A DNA stretch of 64,000 bases from Clostridiaceae bacterium (GCA_012840085.1 DUMB01000001.1:1-64000); one strand, 5' to 3'. Positions 1 to 8,771 are shown, numbered from the stretch's first letter. The notes: generated by a model from the sequence alone, not told the origin. Program-made: numbers and translations.

Positions 1-155
1 TAGCGTAAGCGATAGTCTGCCAGCCTAAGATGCTATATGCACTGTCTTGGGAGGGGTGATGGCACACCCTAAACTTTGGGGAACTACGGATACCAGAAAT
101 GGACTTCCGACTACCACCAAAGAATCCCCTGACTTCAGTCATGGGGAGTGTCAAC
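1..155 (+). mobile_element. Right end of an IS200/IS605-type element (possible omega-RNA region)
   Basis: The sequence at 126-146 folds as CCCC-TGACT / AGTCA-GGGG with a two-base loop and one bulged T, followed by AGTGTCAAC. This is the right-end pattern of IS200/IS605-family elements carrying tnpB. No open frame reaches across 1-120, so this would be the non-coding tail between tnpB and the right end, the segment that in TnpB systems is transcribed as omega-RNA. The element boundary is placed at about 152-155 because a protein-like frame for another family resumes immediately afterwards. The tnpB gene, left end and target flank lie outside the window, so element type and activity are inferred. 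Confidence 0.6.
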
Positions 156-290
156 GGTGGAATGACAGGAGTGTACTATGGATATGATGCTGTTCCTGAC
201 AGGTGGAAGGAAAAGATACTGGTAAAAGAACAGTTAATTTCTATTGCGAAAAGGATAATAAAGGGTAATGGAATAGACAATTCACATTAA
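153..290 (+). pseudogene. ADP-ribosylglycohydrolase C-terminal fragment, split by the IS element
   Basis: The 45 codons after the IS right end read GGMTGVYYGYDAVPDRWKEK and onward. This matches the conserved C-terminus of ADP-ribosylglycohydrolases, where a G-G-L-A-G-x-Y-Y-G helix is followed by a V/IP-x-x-W motif. The family removes ADP-ribose from proteins or small molecules using a binuclear Mg centre; all metal ligands would lie upstream and are not visible. The frame simply runs into the IS end, so no native start exists here. The gene was probably interrupted by transposition. The first part may lie upstream of the element, outside the window. Confidence 0.6.
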
Positions 291-471
291 CAGGCTTACC
301 CGTATTTCTTGATGCAAAATTGAGAATCTACTATAAAAAATTCAAGGCAAATGATGATATATAAGAGTAGATGTTCTTATAGGTCATGGTGTAAAATAAA
401 GGTATGCGGCACACTTTTGCAGTAAATTGCAAAGTGAAGCTTATTTACATTTTGGGAAGGATGGACTCGTT

Positions 472-804
472 ATGAAGAAATTATCTTTGTTGTTGGTTAT
501 CATTTTAATGATGTCTTTTTTTTCTTCTTGTTCTGCCAAGGAGTATGAAAGTTTTCAAGAACTTGATAACGGCTCAAAGTTAAAGCGGGGTAATATAATT
601 TATTCTTTTTATAGTGCGTTGCCAAAAGATTCGCTTAGAGGTGAGCAAATAGGAATAATTGATGGTGACAAAAAGCATAAGGTGTTTGAGGTTAATGGCT
701 ATTCATCCGATGAATGGATTATAGAATATTATGATGTAATAATGTCAGTTTATAATTTATACAAAGCAGATTCAGTAACCGAAATTCCTGATGAATTGAA
801 ATAA
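472..804 (+). CDS. Small putative lipoprotein
   Basis: A 110-residue protein begins MKKLSLLLVII, a basic N-terminus followed by a hydrophobic segment ending in SFFSSC. This is a plausible lipobox with Cys about 20 as the lipidated residue, so export and membrane anchoring are likely. The mature part is polar, with repeated YD/YY aromatic positions, and matches no family I recognise. The start at 472 is chosen over an upstream in-frame ATG at 427 because GGGAAGGATGG lies just upstream and the signal peptide starts there. It stands alone between degraded genes. Confidence 0.6.
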   Translation: MKKLSLLLVIILMMSFFSSCSAKEYESFQELDNGSKLKRGNIIYSFYSALPKDSLRGEQIGIIDGDKKHKVFEVNGYSSDEWIIEYYDVIMSVYNLYKADSVTEIPDELK

Positions 805-929
805 TATAACTATACATTTCAAGGCTTCATTGGCCAATTACGGAACTTAATCTGGGTAAATAATATTGCATTGCATGACTTTTTATGCAGCAATAAAGAT
901 GAAGCTTAGAAAGGATGTTATCGAAAGAT

Positions 930-1474
930 ATGGATTTCTTTGACGATATTTTTGCATGGGGGGAAAAACCAACATTTGAAAAGGCATATGCAGTAGCAAA
1001 TGATGCTCATAAGGGCCAGTTAAGAGACGAAGGGTCTCCTTATATAACTCACATTGACGGTGTTATTGACATTTTAAAAATGAATTAAGAATAAGGGGTG
1101 ATATGGTTTTAACTGTTGCTGCACTTCATGATGTACTTGAAGGTTGTGACAAATATAGCTATGATAATATAAAAGAATATTTTGGTGAAGACATTGCAAA
1201 TGCAGTAAATTTATTAACAAAATCCGACGGCCAGGATGTAGGAGAATATTTGAAGCGTATAGATGACAGCGAATACTCGTCTTGGTTAATGATAGTAAAG
1301 CTTGCAGACCGGCTGCACAATTTGAGGTGCTTAAAGAGCACAAATAATAAGGATAAAATTCAAAGAAAGAGCTTGGAAACCCGTAAATACTTTATTGATT
1401 ATGCTAAACGGTATAATGAGTATCTCTATAATCAAATTAGTAAAGAGCTTGAAAAACTTGAAATAGAAGATTAG
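930..1474 (+). pseudogene. HD-domain (RelA/SpoT-type hydrolase-like) gene with a -1 frame break
   Basis: The first frame (from 930, or an in-frame ATG at 915) reads AYAVANDAHKGQLRDEGSPY then ITHIDGV, the start of the HD domain of RelA/SpoT-like phosphohydrolases, and stops at 1086. The -1 frame continues with VLTVAALHDVLEG, which supplies the HD pair, and VKLADRLHNLR, the conserved downstream helix, ending at 1474. The whole would be about 181 residues, typical of a stand-alone HD hydrolase acting on nucleotides. The switch point is ATT TTA AAA ATG at 1071-1082. One lost A in the A run, or a sequencing error, explains it most simply; T_TTA_AAA is also a classical -1 slippery heptamer. Confidence 0.65.
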
Positions 1475-1565
1475 AAATGCGAAGGTTTTCTGATAAAGAA
1501 AAAAGGCAAAAGTAGAATATTGCAAAATAAGGACTATTAGCACAGAACTGAAAGGAAGAAACAAT

Positions 1566-2009
1566 ATGGAACTAATATTGGAGAGATTATCAAAGAACTG
1601 TATGGAAAAAGCTCTTAACCTATTAGAAGAAGTTTTTGCTTATGAGCAGAACATTCCTGTAGAGTTACATAATTTAGAAGAAGAATTAAAACCAATTTGG
1701 TGGTGCGCAAAAATTGGTTCAGAAATTGTCGGCGTAGTAGCTAGCTGGATTGATAATGACGAATGGCATTGGGGGAGATTTGCAGTTAAAAAAACACTGC
1801 GAGGTCAAGGTATTGGTAAAAAATTAGCCATATTTTCACTTAATGATATTTTTAATCTTGGTGCTGAGAAAATTTATATTGAAGCGAGAGATGTTACTGT
1901 AGGCATATTAAAAAAACTTGGAGGTAAAGTGGTCGGAGAGCCAATGATTTTCTATGGGGAACCAGTCACTCCTATGACGTTGGAAAGACATGAGTTTACC
2001 TGTAAATGA
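1566..2009 (+). CDS. GNAT-family N-acetyltransferase
   Basis: A 147-residue single-domain protein. The acetyl-CoA pyrophosphate loop is visible as RGQGIGKKLA (about residues 80-89), preceded by the beta-strand WGRFAVKKTL and followed by the strand AEKIYIEARD and the helix VGILKKLGGK, so the fold is complete for a small GNAT. The substrate cannot be told. AAAGGAAGAAACAAT precedes the ATG. The convergent YbaK-type gene ends 29 bases downstream. No operon partner is evident. Confidence 0.8.
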   Translation: MELILERLSKNCMEKALNLLEEVFAYEQNIPVELHNLEEELKPIWWCAKIGSEIVGVVASWIDNDEWHWGRFAVKKTLRGQGIGKKLAIFSLNDIFNLGAEKIYIEARDVTVGILKKLGGKVVGEPMIFYGEPVTPMTLERHEFTCK

Positions 2010-2037
2010 TGCTGCTGTTCAAATTTTCCAGCAGTGT

Positions 2038-2517
2038 CTATTTGACATTGACAATACTTCCTTTTGTTATTTCCACCAGAATTTTAGGAGTAAGTTTAAA
2101 AACGGCATTAGGAGTTCCAGCGGCAGCCCATATTTCATCATACTGCATTAAATCTTCATCGATAAATGTGGTTATTGGTTTTGTATGCCCTACAGGTGGA
2201 ATGCCGCCTATTGCAAAGCCTGTATGCTCCAAAACAAATTCTGCATCTGCTTTTTCTAATTTCTCGCCAATATATTCTTTTATTGCCTTTTCGTTAATTC
2301 TATTAATGCCGCTTGCAATAATTAATATAGGTTTTTGAGATGTTTTACCCTTAAATATTAAAGATTTTGCTATTTGACCTACTGTACAACCTATAGCATT
2401 TGCAGCTTCCTGTGCAGTACGGGTGGAATCTGAAAACTCCACTACATTAAGATCAAAACCGAATTGATTAAGAACAGCTTGTACCCTTTCTGCACTTTTC
2501 TTTAAGTTAGATGACAT
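2038..2517 (-). CDS. YbaK/EbsC-type aminoacyl-tRNA deacylase
   Basis: A 159-residue protein with the YbaK/ProX fold: RTAQEAANAIGC near residue 33, the strand IAKSLIFKG, and the substrate-loop motif GGIPPVGH around 105-112. Members hydrolyse mis-acylated tRNA (for example Cys- or Ala-tRNAPro) in trans to prolyl-tRNA synthetase; which tRNA this one edits is not visible. The length is normal for a free-standing member. AGGGGGAAAATTT precedes the ATG. It is transcribed towards the GNAT gene. Confidence 0.82.
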   Translation of the reverse strand: MSSNLKKSAERVQAVLNQFGFDLNVVEFSDSTRTAQEAANAIGCTVGQIAKSLIFKGKTSQKPILIIASGINRINEKAIKEYIGEKLEKADAEFVLEHTGFAIGGIPPVGHTKPITTFIDEDLMQYDEIWAAAGTPNAVFKLTPKILVEITKGSIVNVK

Positions 2518-2732
2518 AAATTTTCCCCCTGTACGAAATTTATAGTTTTATAATTAGAATATTATAGTCAGCATCAGCTTGCAAAAGTATAATATATTAT
2601 ACATATGTGTGATATAACATTCAATGCCTTGAAGAAAAAAAGACTTAATTCAGTTTTCATTGAAAGAGAAATTTTCATGTTAATCAGTTCAAAACTTAAG
2701 AGATAGATGATAAAAAGAGATAAGAGGATAAA

Positions 2733-3482
2733 ATGAAAGATAAATATTATAAAGAAGATAAATATTATATTGAAAATTACGATAATAGAATTTATTATAC
2801 TCTGCTCAGGACTAAACGGAAAACAATAGGAATAACTATTGACAGGAATGGCGAAGTAAAGGTACACGCCCCTTTCTATGCCAGTGACAGGCAAGTTTTT
2901 GAAGTGGTCCGGAAAGAGGCGGATTGGATTATAAAAAAAGTAAAAGAAGTAACAGAAAGAAATTCAAAGTTAATATGCAGGCAGTTTGTAAATGGAGAAA
3001 AATTCCTGTACATTGGAAAAGAATATTCACTTGAAATAGTGGAAAAGGATTCAGGCAGGTCTGGAGTACTTATTCAGGAAGATACCTTGGCAGTGTACAT
3101 ATCTCAGGGCTTATCCGGGGAAATCAGGAAACAGGCAATAAAAGAAGCGTTAATAAAATGGTACAGACAACGTTTTGCAGATATTATTAAAGAAAGATTT
3201 GAAAAGTATTCTTCGCAGCTCAAAGTGTCTCCCTGCAAAGTGGTGATTAAGGACCAGAAAACCAGGTGGGGCAGTTGTAGCAAAAAGGGAAATATAAATA
3301 TGAACTGGAGATTGATTATGGCTCCTGTTGAAATAATTGATTATGTAGTTGTACATGAACTGTGCCATCTAAAGGTTATGAACCATTCAAAGGACTTCTG
3401 GAATCTTGTTGCATCAATCCTGCCAAACTACAATGAAAGACGGAAGTGGCTGAAAGTGAATGGTAATAGGTTGGTTATATAG
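2733..3482 (+). CDS. YgjP/DUF45-type zinc metallopeptidase
   Basis: A 249-residue cytoplasmic protein of the M48-like DUF45 family. The zinc site is HELCHLKVMNHS near residue 209, an HExxH helix with a third ligand expected in the following NHSKDFW segment. The family hallmark RWGSCSKKG precedes it around residue 180. The N-terminal half carries the strand-rich region usual in the family (RTKRKTIGITID). AAGAGGATAAA precedes the ATG. Physiological substrates are unknown. The last codons sit in a 13-bp direct duplication (GGTTGGTTATATA twice, about 3468-3494), so the stop region has been copied. Confidence 0.8.
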   Translation: MKDKYYKEDKYYIENYDNRIYYTLLRTKRKTIGITIDRNGEVKVHAPFYASDRQVFEVVRKEADWIIKKVKEVTERNSKLICRQFVNGEKFLYIGKEYSLEIVEKDSGRSGVLIQEDTLAVYISQGLSGEIRKQAIKEALIKWYRQRFADIIKERFEKYSSQLKVSPCKVVIKDQKTRWGSCSKKGNINMNWRLIMAPVEIIDYVVVHELCHLKVMNHSKDFWNLVASILPNYNERRKWLKVNGNRLVI

Positions 3483-3513
3483 GTTGGTTATATAGGGGAA
3501 TTTTCCGATAATA

Positions 3514-3642
3514 TGCAATTACAAAATACGTGCAACTACAAAATACATGCATTTACAAAGTACGTGCAATTACATAATACGTACAATTACATAATAAGAG
3601 CAATTACATAATATGTGCAATTACTAATAAAAGCAATTATTT
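3514..3642. repeat. 17-bp imperfect tandem repeat, about 7.5 copies
   Basis: Seven contiguous 17-base units start at 3514, 3531, 3548, 3565, 3582, 3599 and 3616, with a partial eighth from 3633. A typical unit is TGCAATTACATAATACG; units differ by one to five bases. There is no spacer, so it is a minisatellite and not a CRISPR array. It lies between the metallopeptidase and the GrpB fragment and codes for nothing in any frame. Confidence 0.85.
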
Positions 3643-3664
3643 AGCGTATGAAGGCGGCGTGCTA

Positions 3665-3811
3665 ATGGAAAATAATAAAAAAATTCACATTGAGAAACAA
3701 AATCCTGAATGGGTCAGACAATATGGACAAGAAAAAGAACAACTTTGCAGAGCTCTAAGTGACACGGTTTCAAGCATTTCCTCTTATAAATTGCTTTGCA
3801 TAATTGGATAA
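3665..3811 (+). pseudogene. GrpB-like nucleotidyltransferase-fold N-terminal fragment
   Basis: A 48-codon frame from ATG 3665 reads EKQNPEWVRQYGQEKEQL, resembling the opening of GrpB (UPF0157) proteins, where a Y-D-P-x-W segment is followed by an E-K-x-x-L helix. Full members are about 170 residues. Here the frame stops just after the first helix, before the family's G-S-T active-site motif, and the next gene runs the other way. It is therefore a truncated remnant. AAGGCGG upstream could be a relic ribosome binding site. Confidence 0.5.
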
Positions 3812-3841
3812 TTGCCAAGCAAACATCGTTTTAATAACAGG

Positions 3842-4738
3842 TCAAGCTTGTTTTCTGAAATCCCGGGGGGTTTTCCCCGTAACTTTCTTGAAAACCGTGT
3901 TGAAATATTTTATATCTTTATATCCAACCTCTGCTGCAATGTCAACAACTTTTTTATCAGTATCACTCAGCATCCGGCAGGCTTCCTCAATCCTGATTTT
4001 CTGAGCATATTCAAAGACTGTCATTCCGGTGCAGTCTTTAAAGAGCTTACAAAAATAGTTCCGGCTGAGAAAGGCCATCATGGACAATTCCTCAAGACTA
4101 AGTTTCTGAGCGTAGTTCGTCTTCATATATTGAATTACAGTATCAATGATTTGCCTTCTGCCGGCTTCAATTCCGCTGTCCAGCCGGTCTTTTTTTTGAT
4201 ACAGGCGGAATATTTTAATCAGCAGTTCTATGACATTGGAACGCAGTACCTCAATGTAGCCAGGCTCTTTAATCTGATACTCCTTGTACATTTTTTCATA
4301 GATATCCTCAATGTCTGAGCTGCTGGTGTCTGACAAATGTACATCCACACCCCAGTCAACCTCTTCAGGGAAAAAAGACCTGAAAAGAAAATGGTTTGTA
4401 ATGCTTGAAAAATCCTTGCAATTCACTAAAGAATAGTCTATAAACTCAGGTTTGAAAATGCAGTTGCAGACCCACAGCGGAGCATGGGAAGAATCCGCAT
4501 GAGACCTGAATTCATGCGGTATATCGTAGTTTATAATACACAGACTTCCTTTCGATACAGGATACTCTTGATCGCCAATCCGGTGAATACCTTGACCGGA
4601 TATTACATATGCAATTTCTATAAAGTCATGGGCATGCAGATGGGGCGAAGCCTGTTCAAAAGCCTTGTTTATATAGACAGATTCTCCTGGCCTGAACAGA
4701 CTTTCTCCTGTATCATAATAAGCCAGCTGTCTTTTCAA
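3842..4738 (-). CDS. AraC-family regulator with cupin sensor, probable control of GH78
   Basis: A 298-residue regulator. Residues about 20-100 form an AraC-type cupin (motif HLHAHDFIEIAYVISG), which normally binds a sugar. Residues about 195-298 form the two-helix-turn-helix DNA-binding domain, with LSLEELSMMAFLSRNYFCKL as the first unit and AAEVGYKDIKYFNTVFKK as the second, ending in the signature KTPRDFRK. The start is TTG at 4738 with GGGGGGATATTA upstream. It is divergent from the alpha-L-rhamnosidase, with 142 bases between the starts, so control of that gene in response to rhamnose or a rhamnoside is the likely role (inference). Confidence 0.85.
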   Translation of the reverse strand: MKRQLAYYDTGESLFRPGESVYINKAFEQASPHLHAHDFIEIAYVISGQGIHRIGDQEYPVSKGSLCIINYDIPHEFRSHADSSHAPLWVCNCIFKPEFIDYSLVNCKDFSSITNHFLFRSFFPEEVDWGVDVHLSDTSSSDIEDIYEKMYKEYQIKEPGYIEVLRSNVIELLIKIFRLYQKKDRLDSGIEAGRRQIIDTVIQYMKTNYAQKLSLEELSMMAFLSRNYFCKLFKDCTGMTVFEYAQKIRIEEACRMLSDTDKKVVDIAAEVGYKDIKYFNTVFKKVTGKTPRDFRKQA

Positions 4739-4880
4739 TAATATCCCCCCCTAAACATATTACTATAACCCCGCGAAAAATAAAATGGGTTTTATTAATA
4801 TGAAACCGTGGATAAAAAGCACCAGAATAAAAGGCACCAATAGGGTCTTATTATCTCAACAATAAGCCGGAGGTATGGAA

Positions 4881-7541
4881 ATGTTGAAAGCAGTGAAACT
4901 GAAGTGTGAATACTTAGTGAATCCCGTAGGTATTGGTGAAACCAGACCTAGATTCTCATGGATACTTGAATCCGACCTACGAAATGTCAGGCAGGAAACA
5001 TATAGAATTCAGCTTGCTGTTGATGATTGTTTTAACACAATTTTGTGGGATACGGGAACAATTCATTCGTCTGAATCGGCCCATGTCGAATATAATGGAC
5101 CTGCTCTTGCATCATCCACAAGATATTTTTATAGGGTTAAAATAACTGACAACCATGGGCAGGAAAGCTCCTGGAGTGATGTGGCATATTTTGAAACTGC
5201 CATGCTGGACAATTCGCAATGGAAAGCCCGATTTATCACACCTGAGAAAATGGGTGCAGGCAACTCTTCCAGAGGTTATCTGCTGCGAAAAGAGTTTGTA
5301 TTGGACGGAGAGATAGAATTTGCCCGTATCTATTCTACTGCTCTTGGTTTATATGAACTTTCCCTGAATGGTTGCCGTGTTGGCGATGAACTTCTGACTC
5401 CAGGGTGGACAGCTTATAAAAAAAGATTGCAGTATCAGACCTATGATGTTACGAATATGCTTAAGAATGGAATTAATGCAATCGGAGCTACGATAGGGTG
5501 CGGATGGTACAAGGGAGATCTTGCAGGATGGCTGGGAAGGCGCAATTTATATGGTGACAGGAATGCATTACTGCTTCAGATGCTTATTCGTTACAAGGAT
5601 GGCCGGGAACAGCTTATATTGTCGGACGAAAGCTGGAAGGCTATCGAAGGGCCTATCCTTTATTCAGAGATTTATCATGGCGAGATCTATGATGCCCGCC
5701 TTGAGCAAAATGGATGGGATTCTCCCGGCTTTGATGACTCAAACTGGCGTTCTGTAGAAACTATAGATTATGATATGTCTGTACTTACACCTCAGGACGG
5801 GTTACCGGTTAAAAGACAGGAGTTTTTCAAGCCTATATCGTTGATAACAACACCAAAAGGCGAACGTGTTCTTGATTTTGGACAAAACCTGGTCGGCTGG
5901 GTCAGATTTACGGTAAAGGGCAAGGCCGGTGACCGTGTGGTACTTAGGCATGCAGAGGTACTTGATGCCGACGGAAATTTTTATACTGAAAATCTGAGAA
6001 GTGCAAAGGCCCGCATAGAATATATCCTCAAAGGCGGCACAGCAGAAACTTTTGAACCCAGCTTTACATTTCAAGGCTTTCGCTATGTAATGGTGGAAGA
6101 GTACCCGGGTGAATTGTTGCCGGAAGCTTTTACTGCTGTTGTCATACATTCCGATATGGAACCAACCGGAAGTTTTTCTTGCTCCAACGAATTGCTTAAT
6201 CAACTGCAGCACAATATCCTATGGGGTTTAAAAGGAAATTTTGTGGATGTACCGACGGACTGCCCACAACGGGATGAACGCCTTGGCTGGACAGGAGATG
6301 CTCAGGTATTTATCCGTACTGCCTGCTACTTGATGGGAACAGTACCCTTCTTTAAAAAATGGCTTAGGGATATGAAGGCTGAACAGCTTGAAAATGGAGG
6401 CATTCCCTATGTAATTCCTAATGTGCTGGCAAAGATAGCAGAGAATGATAAGCTGATACAGGATGACCATTCATCTTGCGGTTGGGGAGATGCAGCAGTT
6501 ATCTGCCCATGGACGATATACCAATGCTATGGTGACCGCAGAATTCTGGAAGAACAGTATGAGAGTATGAAGGGATGGGTGGAATACATACGTTCACAAG
6601 CCCAGGATGGAGTGCTTTGGAACACCGGCTTTCACTTCGGAGACTGGTTGGCATTGGATGCCAAGGAAGGCAGCTATTTTGGAGCTACTCCAAACGATTT
6701 TGTAGCTACAGCATTTTATGCCTATTCTACCGAACTGCTTGCAAAATCCGCTGAAGTGCTAGGCCTGATAAATGATGCGCAAAATTATAAACAGCTTCAT
6801 AAAGATATTGTTAATGCCTTCCGGAGAGAATTCTTCACACCTGCCGGCCGTTTGGCAGTGATGACTCAAACGGCGCATATCCTGGCACTCATGTTTGGCC
6901 TTGTTCCGGAAGAACACCGCAAACGTACGGTGGATACGCTGATAGCCCTCCTGGATGAAAATGAAGGTCATCTTACAACAGGCTTTCTTGGTACACCTTA
7001 TATTTGTCATGTGCTGAGCAGCAACGGAAAACTTGATGCAGCGTATAACTTGTTATTGAAGGAAGACTATCCATCATGGCTTTACCAGGTTAAAATGGGT
7101 GCTACAACAATATGGGAGCACTGGGATGGAATAAAGCCTGACGGTTCCATGTGGGATCCGGCTATGAACTCATTTAACCATTATGCCTATGGAGCTATCG
7201 GTGATTGGATGTACAGGGTGGTAGCGGGACTTGACACTGACCCGGATGCCCCAGGCTACAAGCGTATTCTTATACGGCCCCAGCCAGGAGGCGGATTGAC
7301 TCATGTAAAAGCCGGGTATTTAAGTGTATACGGCAAGATATCCATACAGTGGCGCATTTGTAACAATGAGCTCTTTATTGATGTTGTTGTACCTCATAAT
7401 ACCACAGCACATATAATTCTTCCGGATGCATCACCTGAGTGTATAAAAGGCGATGATGTGACTTTTACGTCCTGCGCCGGAGGAGCAGAAGCGGAGTTGG
7501 GATCAGGAACCTATCACTTCAATTATGTTTGCAATAAATAA
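4881..7541 (+). CDS. Alpha-L-rhamnosidase, glycoside hydrolase family 78
   Basis: An 886-residue enzyme with the GH78 layout: N-terminal fibronectin-like domain (LKCEYLVNPVGI, PRFSWIL), a lectin-like domain (GWTAYKKRLQYQTYDVT), then the (alpha/alpha)6 barrel. The catalytic motif CPQRDERLGWTGDAQ places the general acid at Glu466. The second conserved acid is in TTIWEHWDG (Glu746). It inverts terminal alpha-L-rhamnosides. No signal peptide is present, so it should act inside the cell on imported oligosaccharides or glycosides. The ATG at 4881 is preferred over 4875 because GGAGG at 4869-4873 is correctly spaced for it. It is divergent from an AraC gene and followed by a clear terminator. Confidence 0.93.
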   Translation: MLKAVKLKCEYLVNPVGIGETRPRFSWILESDLRNVRQETYRIQLAVDDCFNTILWDTGTIHSSESAHVEYNGPALASSTRYFYRVKITDNHGQESSWSDVAYFETAMLDNSQWKARFITPEKMGAGNSSRGYLLRKEFVLDGEIEFARIYSTALGLYELSLNGCRVGDELLTPGWTAYKKRLQYQTYDVTNMLKNGINAIGATIGCGWYKGDLAGWLGRRNLYGDRNALLLQMLIRYKDGREQLILSDESWKAIEGPILYSEIYHGEIYDARLEQNGWDSPGFDDSNWRSVETIDYDMSVLTPQDGLPVKRQEFFKPISLITTPKGERVLDFGQNLVGWVRFTVKGKAGDRVVLRHAEVLDADGNFYTENLRSAKARIEYILKGGTAETFEPSFTFQGFRYVMVEEYPGELLPEAFTAVVIHSDMEPTGSFSCSNELLNQLQHNILWGLKGNFVDVPTDCPQRDERLGWTGDAQVFIRTACYLMGTVPFFKKWLRDMKAEQLENGGIPYVIPNVLAKIAENDKLIQDDHSSCGWGDAAVICPWTIYQCYGDRRILEEQYESMKGWVEYIRSQAQDGVLWNTGFHFGDWLALDAKEGSYFGATPNDFVATAFYAYSTELLAKSAEVLGLINDAQNYKQLHKDIVNAFRREFFTPAGRLAVMTQTAHILALMFGLVPEEHRKRTVDTLIALLDENEGHLTTGFLGTPYICHVLSSNGKLDAAYNLLLKEDYPSWLYQVKMGATTIWEHWDGIKPDGSMWDPAMNSFNHYAYGAIGDWMYRVVAGLDTDPDAPGYKRILIRPQPGGGLTHVKAGYLSVYGKISIQWRICNNELFIDVVVPHNTTAHIILPDASPECIKGDDVTFTSCAGGAEAELGSGTYHFNYVCNK

Positions 7542-7625
7542 CTATGATGAATCGAGGCCAAATGCCCATAGCTTCAGTGATATGGATGAAGGCATAAATC
7601 TTAGCCACTTGGAGTGTCAAAGAAC

Positions 7626-7667
7626 GATAGCACAAAATTAATATCAAAAATGTGCTATCTTTTTTTC
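7626..7667 (+). terminator. Rho-independent terminator after the rhamnosidase
   Basis: GATAGCACA (7626-7634) pairs perfectly with TGTGCTATC (7651-7659), followed by eight T. It closes the GH78 transcript. Confidence 0.85.
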
Positions 7668-7808
7668 TTTTTTAAAATTAATAGCACATAAAAGCAATTA
7701 TTTGCTGATATGGCAAAGGAATGGTATAATAGAAACAACTTCTTGTTCGCACATGCTTTTTTATTGCTTAACAGAATTTTTAGTTATAAAGATGAAGGTG
7801 AATATTAT

Positions 7809-8015
7809 ATGCTGATATTGTTTAGTATTTTTATTTTAATTATTGGGCTAATCATGTTGTTTAGTCCGGATACATGGTGGCTAATTACAGAATCATGGAA
7901 ATCCAATTCTGCCGCAGAGCCTTCCGATTTTTATATAAAATTAACCCGCATTGGGGGCGGTTTATTTTCGACTGTTGGAGTCGGTGGAATAATAGCTTTT
8001 TTTATATTACCGTAA
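7809..8015 (+). CDS. Small membrane protein, DUF6199-like
   Basis: A 68-residue protein with two hydrophobic segments: LFSIFILIIGLIMLF at residues 4-18 and GVGGIIAFFIL at the end. The loop has an FSPDTWWLITESW motif and a KLTRIGGG turn, a pattern of short Firmicute membrane proteins such as DUF6199. The function is unknown. The ATG at 7809 is chosen because GAAGGTG lies about 7 bases upstream; the longer in-frame version from 7710 has no site and would add an unlikely N-terminus. Confidence 0.6.
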   Translation: MLILFSIFILIIGLIMLFSPDTWWLITESWKSNSAAEPSDFYIKLTRIGGGLFSTVGVGGIIAFFILP

Positions 8016-8062
8016 ATAATATAAAAGTCGGGAGCATTACATTCATTTAAAATTAAAAAGCA

Positions 8063-8131
8063 GCATTATAAGGGCATTTTAATAAGCACATTTTATCAGC
8101 GCATTGAGGGTGCATTATTATGCATTGAGGA
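8063..8131. repeat. Short GCATT-phased degenerate repeat upstream of the next gene
   Basis: GCATT or GCACATT recurs every 10-13 bases six times (8063, 8074, 8086, 8099, 8111, 8122), with GCATTGAGG occurring twice. The last unit runs into GAGGAGG, the ribosome binding site of the gene at 8139. The period is irregular, so the call is tentative. Confidence 0.45.
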
Positions 8132-8138
8132 GGCATAA

Positions 8139-8771
8139 ATGAATAACGATAAAAGCATTAATTCCTATAAAAGATTTTACGAGGATCTAAATTTTGACAG
8201 GGCAGGGCTGTTTGAAACAATAAAAAAGGAATATGGCTGCAACACGGTTATATATCCAGGTTGCTCTATACATATAACACCTTCTTTTTATTTTCAACAT
8301 GTAGTGTATGTGGACATTAGCAAGACAGCAAAGGAATTTTTCAATGATACTCAGAATGTTGTAGATTATATTAACAGTAATAGAAAATATAAGCAGTTTG
8401 CCTATATACAGTTCATTCATGGAGATTATACCAAAGCACTTCCCATAAGAAATGAAAATTATGATTTACTGATTGCATTGTATGCCGGAGAGATTACTAA
8501 ATCGTGCAAGAAGTACGTTAGAACTGGCGGAATTATACTGACCAATAATCACCACAAAGATGCAGAAGATTTGTTAAAGGATTCTTCCATTACTTTAGAC
8601 GGGATGATTTGCAAAAAAAGGAACAAATATGTAATTGATAAAAATATCAATGGTGATTTAAAAGATATTCTTAAAAATCATAGTAATACGAAAAAAGATA
8701 TGAAAAACACTAACAATGGATTGGAATATGCAGATAATCAATGCTATTTTGTATTGAAGAAGAATAAGTAG
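8139..8771 (+). CDS. Hypothetical protein, possible Rossmann-fold methyltransferase-like
   Basis: A 210-residue soluble protein that I cannot assign to a named family. Segments are arranged as in class I SAM-dependent methyltransferases: VIYPGCSIHITPSF in place of the glycine loop, VVYVDIS with an acidic residue ending strand 2, FIHGDYTKALP, then YDLLIALYAG and GGIILTNNHH. The classical GxGxG is absent, so activity is doubtful. The C-terminal 50 residues are Lys/Asn-rich. GAGGAGGCATAA precedes the ATG. It is a single gene between repeats and a kinase gene. Confidence 0.55.
   Translation: MNNDKSINSYKRFYEDLNFDRAGLFETIKKEYGCNTVIYPGCSIHITPSFYFQHVVYVDISKTAKEFFNDTQNVVDYINSNRKYKQFAYIQFIHGDYTKALPIRNENYDLLIALYAGEITKSCKKYVRTGGIILTNNHHKDAEDLLKDSSITLDGMICKKRNKYVIDKNINGDLKDILKNHSNTKKDMKNTNNGLEYADNQCYFVLKKNK

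Noticed and set aside
99..290. A 63-codon open frame beginning inside the IS right end
   Set aside because: The first 19 codons are the hairpin and boundary of the mobile element; only the part after about 153 resembles a protein, so it is reported as a pseudogene fragment.
3514..3642. CRISPR-like regular repeats
   Set aside because: The units are 17 bases, contiguous and imperfect with no unique spacers, and there are no cas genes.
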